In this document: positions 12,500 through 24,299 of the stretch, one piece after another
Layout of the letters: every line of letters starts with the position of its first letter
Numbering within the stretch: the first letter of the stretch is position 1
From: Zingiber officinale
Lineage: Eukaryota > Streptophyta > Magnoliopsida > Zingiberales > Zingiberaceae
Reading direction: 5' to 3'
Length of the DNA: 64,000 bases
Assembly (NCBI RefSeq): GCF_018446385.1
Contig: NC_055989.1
Coordinates: 131,653,004-131,717,003 of the forward strand
The notes under the pieces: generated by a model
The model's input: the letters and a program-made list of their open reading frames with translations, nothing else
Database searches by the model: none
What the model was told of the DNA's origin: nothing
Program-made: the position numbers and the translations under genes

Positions 12500-12880
12500 A
12501 ATTTTTGAATAACTTTTTAAAAGAATTTTTAAATAAGTTATTAAAAGAATTTTTAAATAAGTTTTATGTTTTAAAAGAATTTTTAAATAAGTTTTTAGAA
12601 GAATTTTTAAATAAGTTTTATGTTTTAAAAGAATTTTTAAATAAGTTTTATGTTTTAAAAGAATTTTTAAATAAGTTTTTAGAAGAATTTTTAAATAAGT
12701 TTTATGTTTTAAAAGAATTTTTAAATAAGTTTTTAGAAGAATTTTTAAATATGTTTTAAAATAATTTTTAAAAGAAGTTTTTAAATAAGTTTTTAAAAGA
12801 ATTTTTAAATAAGTTTTAAAAGAATTTTTTGAATAAGTTTTAAAAAGAATTTTTAAAAGAATTTTTTAAATAAGTTTAAT
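12500..12880. repeat. AT-rich minisatellite inside the Copia element
   Basis: Units of about 20-30 bp built on AAAGAATTTTTAAATAAG repeat more than ten times. The plus strand is open for 84 codons with a repeating NKF..LKEFL peptide, a by-product of the repeat. A much larger version of the same kind of array lies in the Copia element at 38,830-41,000. Confidence 0.9.
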
Positions 12881-12999
12881 TTAATTTGATTTTTAGTCAT
12901 CTCACCTGATCTAAAATTTTCAATCAAGAAATCCTATAATTTTGTGAGATGAAATATGTTCAATTATAGGGATTAGTTTAACTTTGTGTTAGATTTAGG

Positions 13000-13300
13000 T
13001 TTAGCTTTGAGCTCAACAAATAGATATTTTTCGGATAAACTTCTAGGCTATGGTGAGTCACCTAGACATCATTAGAGTAACCATGCCTTCGAGGTTTTCC
13101 AAATAGTCCTATCCACTGAACTTAGTACAAAACTTTGATCTAACTGGTTAGGATCTATAAAGGGTAGCTTCGGTTAGTTCCACTTAGCCAAATGCACCAG
13201 GTCGAAGTCATATCTTTCTAGATATGCATAGACTAAACTTCCCTAACGTACTATCATCCAAAATTGCACCAGTACCATAGGTAAAATTAAACTTGTTCCC
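13000..13300 (-). other. Non-coding block conserved between two Copia families
   Basis: The complement of this stretch aligns by eye with 38,430-38,720 in the Copia element at 35.6 kb. Both include the segments around CGAGGTTTTCC and TATCTTTCTAGA. It has stops in all frames that I examined. In both elements it sits beside the AT-rich array. Confidence 0.65.
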
Positions 13301-14162
13301 TTTCTAATTAGTCATAATTACCCGTATGTTAGTTTTGGAGGTGTTAGCTATTCTGGAGTCTTCTCCTATATTATTGATAATTTTATTTAATTTTATAAAT
13401 TAGATTTGAGTTATATTCCTTTAATGGTTAATTAATATTATTATTATTTTTTATTTTAACTTTTATTTATTTATTAAGATGATTTTTCTATTTGCTCCCC
13501 CTTAATCATAGCCTCGATATGGTCTATCAAGGTAATGTACTTGATCCTTGGGGATTCAATATTGACCAAGTCCAACTTGATTAACTAAGTTGGACTTAGG
13601 TACCCATGCTTGGACTATTTTACTATTCGACCTGTTCACTAACGATAAATAAGATCGAAATTTCCTTTTTGTTTTGAATCCTAGTCCGGATTGATTGTAA
13701 ACGATTTTTTGTTTTCCAAGAATCAAGTCAAGATTCTTGGAACCCAATATAAATTATTCCAATGCAATTTTCAAATCCTTGACTTGACTTTTCAGGTTGG
13801 AATTCTCTTCCTCAAGTTTTTGGATTTGAGTTTAGGGGTGAGCATTCGGTTAATTTGATATTAATTTTGTATAAATTCTTTTTATTGTTATTTTAAAAAA
13901 ATTTAGTTAATTCGGTGTTAACTGAAATAACTAATTCGATTAATTCAATTTTAGTAAAACTTTGATTTGATTCGGTTAGCCAACACTAAATTGATTTTCG
14001 GTTAATTTATGGACCGAATTAACCGAATGCTCACCCCTACTTGAGTTGAGGTTCCAGTCTGAACTGGGTCAGTCAAGGATTCGATATTAGTCACTTTTTT
14101 AAGGGATGTTACTTCCTTTAGAAGCGACTTGATCTGAACATTGGACTTAACTACTTTATGTA

Positions 14163-15347
14163 TTAATAATTAATTAAATTATATAAATGACATTTACTTA
14201 CAGAGAGGGTTGGCCCTTCGGAAACGGATATAGATCCGTGGCTTCTCTTGGACTCGGCTTCCGATTCGTCCTCGCTTCCAGATTCATTGGTGTAGTCCCG
14301 GGTTGTCAACGCAAGAAAGCTTGCCTGCTCGAGTTCTTCGTCGTCGGATTCCTCGGAAGAAGACTCATCCCACGTCGCCTTCAGGGCCTTCTTCCTTCTT
14401 GGTTTCTTCGGATTCTTCTGCTTTGGCCAGTTCGCCTTGATGTGCCCCTTTTGATTGCACCCGTAGCATGTTACCTCAAACTTTACCTTTGCTTGGGCCT
14501 CCTTGGATTGAATTACCTTTTTGAGGTCCTTCTTGTTGAAACCTTTCTTTTTCTTGTAGAGCTTCCTCACCAGGTTGACGAGTTCGACAGTGAGTTCGTT
14601 GTCGTTGTTGTCTGAATCCGTTTCTTCTTCTGACGCTGGTTCGGTTCTGTGCTTTGATTTTGACTCGCGTGCTTTTCCGGTACCTGCAATCAAAGCCAAA
14701 CCTTTCTCAGTCGGACGTGAGTTAATCTATTCATGAAGTTCAAACTCAGCAAATAATTCATCTAATTTAATAATAGAAAGGTCCTTAGAGACCTTGTAGG
14801 CATCTACCATGGATGCCCACAAGGTATTTCTCGGAAAGGTGTTTAAGGAATACCTGATTACATCCCTGTTGTCTACCTTTTGCCCGATCGCATGTAGCCC
14901 GTTAAGTAGATCTTGTATCCGGGCGTGGAGTTGGGTAGCCGTCTCACCTTCCTGCAATTTAATATTATATAACTTAGTAAATATTAAGTCTCTTTTACTT
15001 ACCTTGGTGTCGGATGTTCCTTCATTAAGCTCGATCAGCTTCTCCCATAATTCCTTGGCGCTGGAGAAAGGGCCGATGCGGTTGAGCTCCTCTTTTGTTA
15101 GTCCACACTGGAGGGTGCAAGTTGCTCTGGCATTTGCTTCCACCTTCTTGATTAATGTTGGATCCCAGTTTTCGCAGGGTATTGGTTTGCCATCTTCGTC
15201 AGTCAGTAGTTCAAATCCAGTCTTGACGATCATCCACATCTCGAACTAGATCTTCAGGAAAATTTCCATTCTGCCCTTCCAGTAACCGAAGTCTTCTCCG
15301 GTGAAGAGCGGGGGATGGACCACTATGTAGCCTTCTTGTTGGGCCAT
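14163..15347 (-). pseudogene. Copia gag with CCHC zinc knuckle, two nonsense codons
   Basis: A start ATG at 15347 opens MAQQEGYIVVHPPLF, then FGYWKGRMEIFLK, the usual start of plant Copia gag. The same frame continues to 14163, broken by TAG at 15246-15248 and TAG at 14727-14729. The middle (about residues 40-200) is the gag capsid-like domain with LWEKLIELNEG. A basic segment follows, then a zinc knuckle CYGCNQKGHIKANW in which the last Cys of CX2CX4HX4C is Trp. The tail is rich in Glu and Ser. Two stops and the lost zinc ligand indicate decay. Confidence 0.9.
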
Positions 15348-15608
15348 TTAGAGGATATACACAAGAAAAACAAAAAGATATCCCCGGACTTGATCTTGGA
15401 TTAGTAGTGCCGTATGGAAATAAGAATACATTGCGTTCTCGAGTGGTGTTGCACCAACTTCGAGAAGACAATGCGATTACGAAAAGAACTGGATCAGAAT
15501 GAAGCAATTATGCTAATTCCAATCGACTCCGAAAATTGAAAAATACCACGAAAAGAATGCTTGATTGGTGGTTGCACCAAATCAAAGATACCCCGCTCTG
15601 ATACCAAT

Positions 15609-16921
15609 TGTTGGATCGAGATGCGCTAGAGGGGGGATGAATAGCGCTCGTGGCTTTCACATGTTTCAGATTAGTAAAACAATGAGTAATAAGCAGCGGA
15701 ATTAAAAGAGAACAAACGTGAACACAAGTGATTTACTTGGTTCAGAGCCTTGAGCGACTCTTACTCCAAGGCCCGGAATTGTTGATCGCTTTCGGTGGGC
15801 AACAATAATAATATCGAGAAAGTGTACAAGTATAACAGTTATAGCTCAAATTAAAACAATACCGACAACAAGATTAGGGAAATGAAGCTCCGAGTTGTCG
15901 GTGACTTGAAACAACACTCCTGGGTCATCTTGTTAGCAGTGCGTTGATGAAAGATAGCTTCAGAATTGATTCTCTTGCAGCTGCCTTGAGACCTGCTTAA
16001 ATACTTCGTTGAGGGCGCCTCCAATGCCCCATGGAGGCGCCTCCAACCCAAAGTTTTATCTCGCAATCCTTGTTGTCGATGAGCTCTTGTCGCTGCCTCT
16101 TATCCGCCTGAGGGCGCCTCCAATGCCCCATGGAGGCGCCTCCAAGAAGCAGTCCAAGGCGTCTCCACTGTCCTCTAAGGTGCCTCTAAGCTCACTTCGC
16201 AGTCAGCTCCAGCCTTGCAACCGAAGTGCCTCCAAGCTCCATAGAGGCACCTTGAACACTGTTCATCCGAGGCTTAGCTTGTTCCTTTTGTACCTACAAG
16301 ACACGTTAGTCCCAAAACAACAACATACCCTGTAAGATAAAGTTAGAAAAGATATAAACATGATAAATAAAGTGATCGACAATCATCAAACTGTCCGGCC
16401 TGACTTCGGATTTCCAACCGGAAACCCTAGGTCGACCCGACTCCTATTATTCCCTCTGCGGGGAACGAGCCCTCACCTACTCCTCTCAGGAGAGATTACC
16501 TGCTGCCAGTTCGGTCCTCCAGACCGACTGGACTTTCTGCCTAGGGTTACCACCCCCTAAGATTTTTCTCCACCTAGGGTTATCACCCTCTAGGATTTTT
16601 CTCCACCTAGGGTTATCACCCTGTAAGACCAAGGTTACCCCCCCTAGGGTTTTCCTCCACCTAGGGTTACCACCCCCTAGTACCTAAGGTTACCGTCCCT
16701 TAGAGTTTTCCTCCACCTAAGGTTATCACCCCCTAGGACCTAGGGTTACCACCCCCTAGGGTTTTCATCTTATATAATCGCAACTAGGACTTTTGCCTAA
16801 GAACACTTAGGACTTTCCTGCAATCTCCATCAGACATGTTAGATCACAAATAAGCTTAACTTTGACTCCTTTGCCATTATCAAAATTTGGATTCAATCGT
16901 CGGATGCTTCCCGCACCAACA
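15609..16921 (-). repeat. 5' LTR of the 9318-16921 Copia element
   Basis: On the minus strand it begins TGTTGGTGCGGGAAG and ends GATCCAACA, 1313 bp. It carries the same paired GGCGCCTCCA palindromes (about 16015-16150) and CCTAGGG tandem repeats (about 16540-16760) as the partner LTR. Confidence 0.93.
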
Positions 16922-16926
16922 CCTTC

Positions 16927-17816
16927 CGCTTCGGCTTCTTATCCCTCGGAAACGTCGCACGTCTCCTTCTTGTCTGTCTGCATACTCTTCCGCAGTACCT
17001 CGTCCCTCAAACACACTGAGCCTGTTGGCTCTCTTCCGTGTGTCCTTCTCGCTAGTTGTGTCTTTTACTCGACTTTCTGCGCTCCTGAGTTCATGCACAC
17101 TTAGACACCGAGGTTAAATAACAACAGGACTTAACATGACTTTGTTGATTATATCAAAACTACCTTGGGATATTTACAGGCAGCTTGAGAATAACCTCCT
17201 TAGGTATATTCTCGAAAAAACTCCAGCCTCCATGGGGGGAAGTTGTAGCTTGGAACAACCCTTTTATGTACATTCCTAGAAAGACTCTAGTCTACATGGA
17301 TGAAAAAGTAGCAGCTTGGGAACAATCCCTTTGAATACAACCCCGGAAAGGCTTAAGCCTCCACGGCTTGGGAAATTATAGCTTGGGAACAACCCCTCTA
17401 GATACATCCCTAATTAGACTCAAGCCTCCAAGGCTTGGGAAATGGAAATCTAGGAACAACCACTCTGGATACATCCGGGTCAACCAACATGGCGTATAAT
17501 TATCCCCATAAGGGAACAATCTCATTCCGTCTTCCAAGATTCAAGAATATCCTGACCATGGTCGTCTCCCCTATATTCCAACATCTCTGATTATTCTACT
17601 TTATCATTCTCACAAACACCCTTTTGGCTAACAATCTATCAGCTAGTATTATTGTCCATCTGTGAGAATATGTCTGGTCATACGAATGTCTCCCTTGCAT
17701 TTCAACCCCTCTGTCGCTCTGCTCGATCATTCTTGCCAATTGTATCTACATCAAAGCACTGATAGAAGGCTGGGGAATATCAGGGAGGTGATGCGTGACA
17801 TGTGATAGGTGGTAAC
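16927..17816 (-). mobile_element. Old Copia LTR, right part, and adjoining sequence with a 67-bp repeat
   Basis: 16927-17110 continues the LTR broken at 9317, matching the complement of the first 200 bases of the window. From 17190 to about 17475 a unit of about 67 bp, recognisable by AACAACCC...TACATCC and CAAGCCTCCA..GCTTGGGAA, occurs four times with much divergence. The rest to 17816 shows no gene. The sequence resumes after the next Copia element at 24300. Confidence 0.5.
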
Positions 17817-19434
17817 TGTTAGGATCGTTCGTACTCGGCTAGAGAGGGGGGGTGTGAATAGCCGACCCCAAATCGTCGTTTCTTTCTACAAAACGTGTTA
17901 GCGCAGCGGAAAATACAAAGAAACGAAAGAGAAGAAAACCAAACCTTAACACAAGGATGTAACGAGGTTCGGAGATTAGGGCTCCTACTCCTCGGCGTGT
18001 CCGTAAGGTGGACGAGTCCAGTCAATCCGTCGGTGGATGAGTCCCCGGAGAACCGGCTAATACAATATACTCCTTGTGGGTGGAGAAACATCACCACAAA
18101 CATTTGCAACAGCAAACAAAGAGTACAAGAACAGTAAGAAAAGCAATACAATATGAATACAATAGCACTCTACCAATTGCTTGCTTTCTTGTCGACTGGA
18201 GGTGAAGCAGCAACTTCACCCACAACAGCAGGTGACCATCGGAAGCTCACGCGAAGCTTGAAGCGAGCTCAATCAAAGCTCGCTTAAGCGAAGCTTGAGA
18301 GAAGAACGAAGTTCTAGCGAAAAGAAGAAGTAAGCAGCGGCCTCGACCCCTTTATACCGCAAAGAAGACGAAGAAACTAGCTTGCTACGCAACGGTTAGA
18401 CTGACCGATCAGCTGATCACCAAACTCTGACCGATCGGGCATGCTCCCGATCGGTCCAATATCCCGATCGGTCCCGGGACCGATCGCGCTTTCTCGATCG
18501 GTCCAGGACCGATCCTCTTCCTTTCTCCCGAGCTTTTGCCTTCGATCGTTGTTTCGATCGGTGCGGACCGATCGATAACACCGATGAGGCTACCCTTGTT
18601 TAATTCTTGATCGGTCACCGGATCGATCCGATATACCAACCGATCCATCGATCGATCCGAGCTTGGTTTTGCCCAAATCAAGTCCCAAGCCTTCCAAACC
18701 AATATCCGGTCAACCTTGACCTATTGGTATCTCATGCTTAGCATCTGGTCACTCCCTTGACCTGCTAAGACTCCCTACCAAGTGTCCGGTCAATCCCTTT
18801 GACCCACTTGGACTTTTCTCTTCGTGTCAAGTATCCGGTCACTCCCTTGACCTACTTGACCTTCTCAACACCAGATGTCCGATCACCCTTGATCCATCTG
18901 GACTTTCCCTTGCCCGGCTTCACTCACCAGGACTTTCACCTAGCTTCACTCACTAGGGTTTTCACCTGGCTTCACTCACCAGGATTTCCAATCTGCCCGG
19001 CTTCACTCACCAGGACTTTCCCACTGCCTGGCTTCACTCACCAGGACTTCCACCTAGCTTCACTCACTAGGGTTTTCACAACTGCCTGGCTTCACTCACC
19101 AGGACTTTCCCATCTGCCCGGCTTCACTCACCAGGATTTTCACCTAGCTTCACTAACTAGGGTTTTCACAACTGCCTGGCTTCACTCACCAGGACTTTCC
19201 CGTCTGCCTGGCTTCACTCACCAGGACTTTTCCGAGTCAGGTCAACTCACCTCGGGTCAACCAGGTCAACCTTGACCACGGGTTGCACTCACAATCTCCC
19301 AAGCTTGTATCCTTGTCAAACATCAAGATACAACCATTGTCAAACACAACTCGTCAAACATCAAAACACAACTCGAGTCAAGTCAACTCGAGTTTGGTCA
19401 ACCAGGTCAACCTTGACCTAAGGTTGCACCAACA
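17817..19434 (-). repeat. 3' LTR of the 17817-24294 Copia element
   Basis: It has a TATA box on the minus strand (complement of TTTATACC, from 18351), with GATCGGTC-type palindromes just upstream of it (18402-18660), including the perfect 20-bp palindrome at 18466-18485. A tandem array of GGCTTCACTCACCAGGACTT units fills about 18905-19230. Its 18220-18658 segment has no counterpart in the partner LTR. Confidence 0.95.
18905..19230. repeat. Tandem array of GGCTTCACTCACCAGGACTT-type units in an LTR
   Basis: At least nine copies of a unit of roughly 25-60 bp occur, with CCTGGCTTCACTCACCAGG and CCTAGCTTCACTCACTAGG variants. Each variant is itself a near-palindrome (CCTGG...CCAGG, CCTAG...CTAGG). 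The matching array in the other LTR is at 23770-24095. Confidence 0.9.
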
Positions 19435-21182
19435 ATCTCCCCCTTTTTGATGTTTGACAAAACCCATAATCAAACCCATAATCAAGTTAGGTTAACCCGA
19501 TAACCTAACTTAGGTTTTCCAATGTTCTTCCCTGAACATTCTCTAGACATTCTCCATTCTCCTTTCTACTCTCCCCCTTTTTGACACACATCAAAAAGAG
19601 TGAATCAAGGTCAAGAGTTTCTTCCTAATGAAAGTCTCATACCTTTCATTGAAACTCTTAATCTCCCCCTTGACACTAAAGTTAATAATTAACTTAGTGA
19701 TAATCCCATATCACTCAAGTCTTTTAGGAGTAAAAACTCCCCCTAAAAGTCAACTCCCCCTTGACTAATAGGTAAAACTCCCCCTAAAGGTTAACTCCCC
19801 CTTGACCATTGCACCAACAATGTCTTGGTGAGTTTCAAACCTTTAGAAATCCAAAACACCAACTCCCAGCTGAAATTTCAGACAAAGCAGTCGAAAAATC
19901 AGCAAGTTGGCCAGACCGATCAGGGATTCCCTGGATCGGTCACAGTGACCGATCCAGCATCCCCTGGACCGATCAGGCAACCTCCTGATCGGTCCACAAG
20001 TCTGATATCAGATTTCTGATTTCTTCTCCCGAAATTCAGAAACCTCTAGAAAATCACAGAAAATTTCAAAAATTATAAAATTTTGAGGATACATTCCTCA
20101 TAACATACATTATCATGGAAAAATAATTTTCGATGAAAATAACTTCCATTTTCAAATCTTGATACAAAGTTCAAAAAACTTTGAAATAGTTCAAAGTTTA
20201 ACTCATCTTTGTATCATCTTGCTCAATGATGAATGCTATCACTAGAAAAGCTTCATCAAGGTTTTTCAAATCAATTTTAAAATGATTTTAAACCCTTTAA
20301 TTTAGGACCATAATCTTAGGACTATATGTACATGACTTGTACACAAGTTTTCCCTATGATCCTCCAATCTCTTGAATTAGGCTCATCTAGGTACAAGAAC
20401 TATGTACCTTGATCCTAACTCATGATCCTAATATCTCACACACATCTAAAGTGTATCAAACACATCCAAGTCAATTTTGATGTGAGATATGGGTTTAGGT
20501 TATCTTAGGCTAAGTTCTCATGCATTTTCTAAACACCAATTTGATCTCAATATCAAATTGTGTTTTTATCCTTAAATCAATTTCATTGATTATTAATGCA
20601 AGAGATGATGACATGGCATAAAATGATGTCATAAATAGAAGCATGTTCCAATTTCATGATGTCATGGCATAAAGTATAAAACTTAAAATAAGCATGACAT
20701 ATAATTAGCCTAAGCATGATCATGACATTTCGAATGATAATAAAACTAAACATGATGTCATGACATGTGAGGGCAAACAATCATGGCAAGATTTAGCATA
20801 AATAAATATACCTAGATTACCTATCTAAGTATCCTTAACCACTTTGCTAACCTAAAATTTAACCCTTGATTGCCCTAAAATGCCAAAATCCTAATTTTGA
20901 CACTTCTTGAACTCTAGATTAATTCATGCCATTTAAAGATCAAATTTATCCTCAAAACTTTGCATGTTTCATTTTTCCTCGAGAGTTCTCTAGATTTTCC
21001 CAAATTGTGCCAATTAAAATCATTCTTTTCCATAATGGCACATTTTACTCTTCCAAGGAGTAAATGATAATTCCATTTCATTTTCAAAGGTTCACAAAAC
21101 CTTGAAAATGCTCCTTGAGTGTCAATTTCCTCAAAGTTGGGTTAACTACCCTTCTTATTGGAGTTGACACTCTCTAACCCAT

Positions 21183-22647
21183 TTATGGGGTAGAGAAGAT
21201 GCTCCTAGGAACCCAATATCTATTTGAGCTCATTGGGTTCACTAAATATTCACTAGGGATGACTTCCCTAGCAACCCTCCTAATGACCCTCTTAGGCTTT
21301 GAAGCCTTGGTCATTTGGGTCTCATCAAGGTCAACTATAGGGGTGACTCCCCTTGTAACCTTGGTAATGGTCTTCCTAGCCCTAGGTTTTGTTCCATAAT
21401 CGAATGGAACATTGTGGTAAGTGGGCTTGACCACTTGGGACTTAGATTTGTGACCCAAACCTTTCTTGTCCTGGGATTTTTAACCATAGGCCCTAGAGTT
21501 GACTTCTCTAAATTTTTAAGGGCCTTTTCTAGGGTATCAAGCCTTGACCTCAAGACTTGATTCTCCTTTTCTAATACCTCAAGTTTTGATTTGTCATTCT
21601 TTCTTGAGGTGTTCTTAGGCATGTGTCTAGTTGATTTAGGGTTTCTACCTAGGTTTTCCTTAACCTTAGAAGTGTTAATCCTAGGGTTAGCATTCCTAGT
21701 AGTATCCCTATCTAGGTTGACATGTTTAGCACCTAAGCACATGTATTGATTTTTAGTGTTAACATGCTTATCATTATTGACTAATGCAATAAAATTACTA
21801 GCATGTATCCTACTAGAATTGCACGAATGAGCCTTAAAAGGTACCTTAGGGTTTGCCTTAGCTCCCCCTATCGATGTGCATCCCTTGTCCTTGTGAGGTT
21901 TCCTCCCCTTCGGACATTGGCTCCTATAGTGTCCCCGTTGCTTGCATTGAAAGCACACCACGTGCTTCTTGCCTTTGCGTGTTGGGACTCCGGCTTCCTT
22001 GACCTTTGGTGCCGGTGGAGTCTTCCTAACCTTCTTTGGACATTTGCTCTTGTAATGTCCATGTTTCCTACACTCAAAACACATTATGTGTAATTTGCTT
22101 GAAATCACAGTGTTTGAGTTACCTAGGGTTGTGGATGGAGATGAGCTTTCTTCTTCAACCCTTCCGGAGGTGGGAACTTCTTCTTCTTGTTCCGAACTTG
22201 AACAAGAGGAACTCTCCTCCTCTTCTTCCTTGGATGTTGAGTAGCCCTCAACTCCCAATTCGCTCCCTCCATGATGTGAGCTACTTGGCTCACTAGGCTC
22301 CTCTTCATGGCTTGAAGTGGAGCTCTCCTCATGGTACTTGGCCAAGTTATCCCACAACTCCTTGGCATTGTTGTATTTACCTATCTTACACAAAATATTA
22401 GTAGGTAATGAAAATTCAATTGTTTTAGTTACCTCATTGTTGATCGTGGATTGGTGGACTTGTTCCTTCGTCCACTTGTTCTTCTCTAGAGGCTCTCCTT
22501 CTTTATCCATTGGAGGAGTAAACCCTTCTTGTACACAAAACCAGTTCCACATATTAGTCCTAAGAAAATACATCATCCTTGCCTTCCAATATGTGAAGTT
22601 GTCGTTGTAGAAGGGTGGAATGGTGATGTCTTCTCCGAATTAATCCA
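21183..22647 (-). pseudogene. Copia gag with two CCHC zinc knuckles, broken
   Basis: The frame opens at ATG 22647 with a stop two codons later (TAA 22640-22642), then runs ITIPPFYNDNFTYWKARMMYFLRT, the gag N-terminus. A Ser/Glu-rich linker follows, then two zinc knuckles, CFECRKHGHYKSKC and CFQCKQRGHYRSQC, both with all four ligands. A segment predicted to be a coiled coil follows (EVLEKENQVLRSRLDTLEKAL). Near 21,335-21,460 the frame shifts, and the last part ends with NRYWVPRSIFSTP, resembling the gag-pol boundary of plant Copia. No pol follows. Confidence 0.9.
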
Positions 22648-22709
22648 TCTCTAGCTTGTGCTCCCACGGGTGTGAATCCGATGAAGAGCGACCTTGCTCT
22701 GATACCACT

Positions 22710-24294
22710 TGTTAGGATCGTTCGTACTCGATTAGAGAGGGGGGGTGTGAATAGCCGACCCCAAATCGTCGTTTCTTTCTACAAAAAGTGTTAGCGCAGC
22801 GGAAAATACAAAGAAACGAAAGAGAAGAAAACCAAACCTTAACACAAGGATGTAACGAGGTTCGGAGATTAGGGCTCCTACTCCTCGGCGTGTCCGTAAG
22901 GTGGACGAGTCCAGTCAATCCGTCGGTGGATGAGTCCCCGGAGAACCGGCTAATACAATATACTCCTTGTGGGTGGAGAAACCTCGCCACAAACGTTTGC
23001 AACAGCAAACAAAGAGTACAAGAACAGTAAGAAAAGCAATACAATATGAATACAATAGCACTCTACCAATTGCTTGCTTTCTTGTCAACGGAGGTGAAGC
23101 AGCAACTTCACAACCCAAACGCAGCAGCTGGTCGACAACGCACGATAGCTGCAGAAGAATCTATCCTTTACAACACAAACTTCCAAAAGAGTAGACATGG
23201 TTGGCACATGGGTTTGTGTTAGTCGACCGGGCGTCACTAGGGGGATTGCTGCTCATCCCTATGGGTTGTCGTCGACGACCCGGTCTTCCCTCAGCTCTTG
23301 GACGTAGGAATAGTATGCCCGATCGGCCCACATCCTGATCGGTCTGGGACCGATCAGGTTACTCGATGCTCTTCGAGGCTGAGCTTTCTTCCCCTGGTTC
23401 ACGAAGTCTGCTCGAGTAGAATGCCCAGATGAATGCTCACGTCTAACCACCCCTGATCGGTCACCAGACCGATCCAGATACCCAGCGTATCACTGGATCG
23501 ATCCACTGATCGATCCAGAGCTTGGTTTTTGCCCAAATCAAGTCCCAAGCCTTCCAAACCAATATCTAGTCAACCTTGACCTATTGGTATCTCATGCTTA
23601 GCATCTGGTCACTCCCTTGACCTGCTAAGACTCTCTACCAAGTGTCCGGTCAATCCCTTTGACCCACTTGGACTTTTCTCTTCGTGTCAAGTATCCGGTC
23701 ACTCCCTTGACCTACTTGACCTTCTCAACACCAGATGTCCGATCACCCTTGATCCATCTGGATTTTCCCTTGTCCGGCTTCACTCACCAGGACTTTCACC
23801 TAACTTCACTCACTAGGGTTTTCACCTGGCTTCACTCACCAGGATTTCCAATCTGCCCGGCTTCACTCACCAGGACTTTCCCACTGCCTGGCTTCACTCA
23901 CCAGGACTTCCACCTAGCTTCACTCACTAGGGTTTTCACAACTGCCTGGCTTCACTCACCAGGACTTTCCCATCTGCCCGGCTTCACTCACCAGGACTTT
24001 CACCTAGCTTCACTCACTAGGGTTTTCACAACTGCCTGGCTTCACTCACCAGGACTTTCCCGTCTGCCTGGCTTCACTCACCAGGACTTTTCCGAGTCAG
24101 GTCAACTCACCTCGGGTCAACCAGGTCAACCTTGACCACGGGTTGCACTCACAATCTCCCAAGCTTGTATCCTTGTCAAACATCAAGATACAACCATTGT
24201 CAAACACAACTCGTCAAACATCAAAATATAACTCAAGTCAAGTCAACTCGAGTCTGGTCAATCAGGTCAACCTTGACTTAAGGTTGCACCAACA
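22710..24294 (-). repeat. 5' LTR of the 17817-24294 Copia element
   Basis: It is nearly identical to 17817-19434 on both sides of a replaced middle (23112-23517). The replaced segment also has GATCGGTC palindromes but in a different order and lacks an obvious TATA box. The GGCTTCACTCACCAGGACTT array is at about 23770-24095. Confidence 0.95.
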
Positions 24295-24299
24295 GTAAC

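Larger units (their letters stand above)
9318..16921 (-). mobile_element. Ty1/Copia element with degenerate gag and RNase H, target duplication CCTTC
   Basis: The two LTRs are 9318-10513 and 15609-16921. A perfect 5-bp duplication, CCTTC, lies at 9313-9317 and 16922-16926. On the minus strand the primer-binding site TGGTATCAGAG lies immediately inside the 15609 LTR (about 15597-15606), and a polypurine tract (complement of 10514-10528) precedes the other LTR. The inside holds gag (15347-14163), an AT-rich array where most of pol should be (12481-12880), and an RNase H remnant (12487-12011). Protease, integrase and reverse transcriptase were not found, so it is non-autonomous. It inserted into an older Copia LTR. 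Confidence 0.95.
17817..24294 (-). mobile_element. Ty1/Copia element with gag only, target duplication GTAAC
   Basis: LTRs are 17817-19434 and 22710-24294. The target duplication GTAAC is at 17812-17816 and 24295-24299. On the minus strand the primer-binding site TGGTATCAGAGC is the complement of 22696-22707, and the polypurine tract is the complement of 19435-19450. The inside holds a gag pseudogene (22647-21183) and AT-rich non-coding DNA (19451-21180). There is no protease, integrase, RT or RNase H. It is a non-autonomous element, but its ends are intact enough to have transposed. Confidence 0.95.

Noticed and set aside
12505..12759. 84-codon repetitive peptide NKF..LKEFL
   Set aside because: It is the translation of an AT-rich minisatellite on the strand opposite to the element's genes.
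18799..19275. 158-codon repeat protein (GFTHQDFHLASLTRVF), again at 23659-24135
   Set aside because: It is a by-product of the tandem array in both LTRs of one Copia element, on the strand opposite to transcription.
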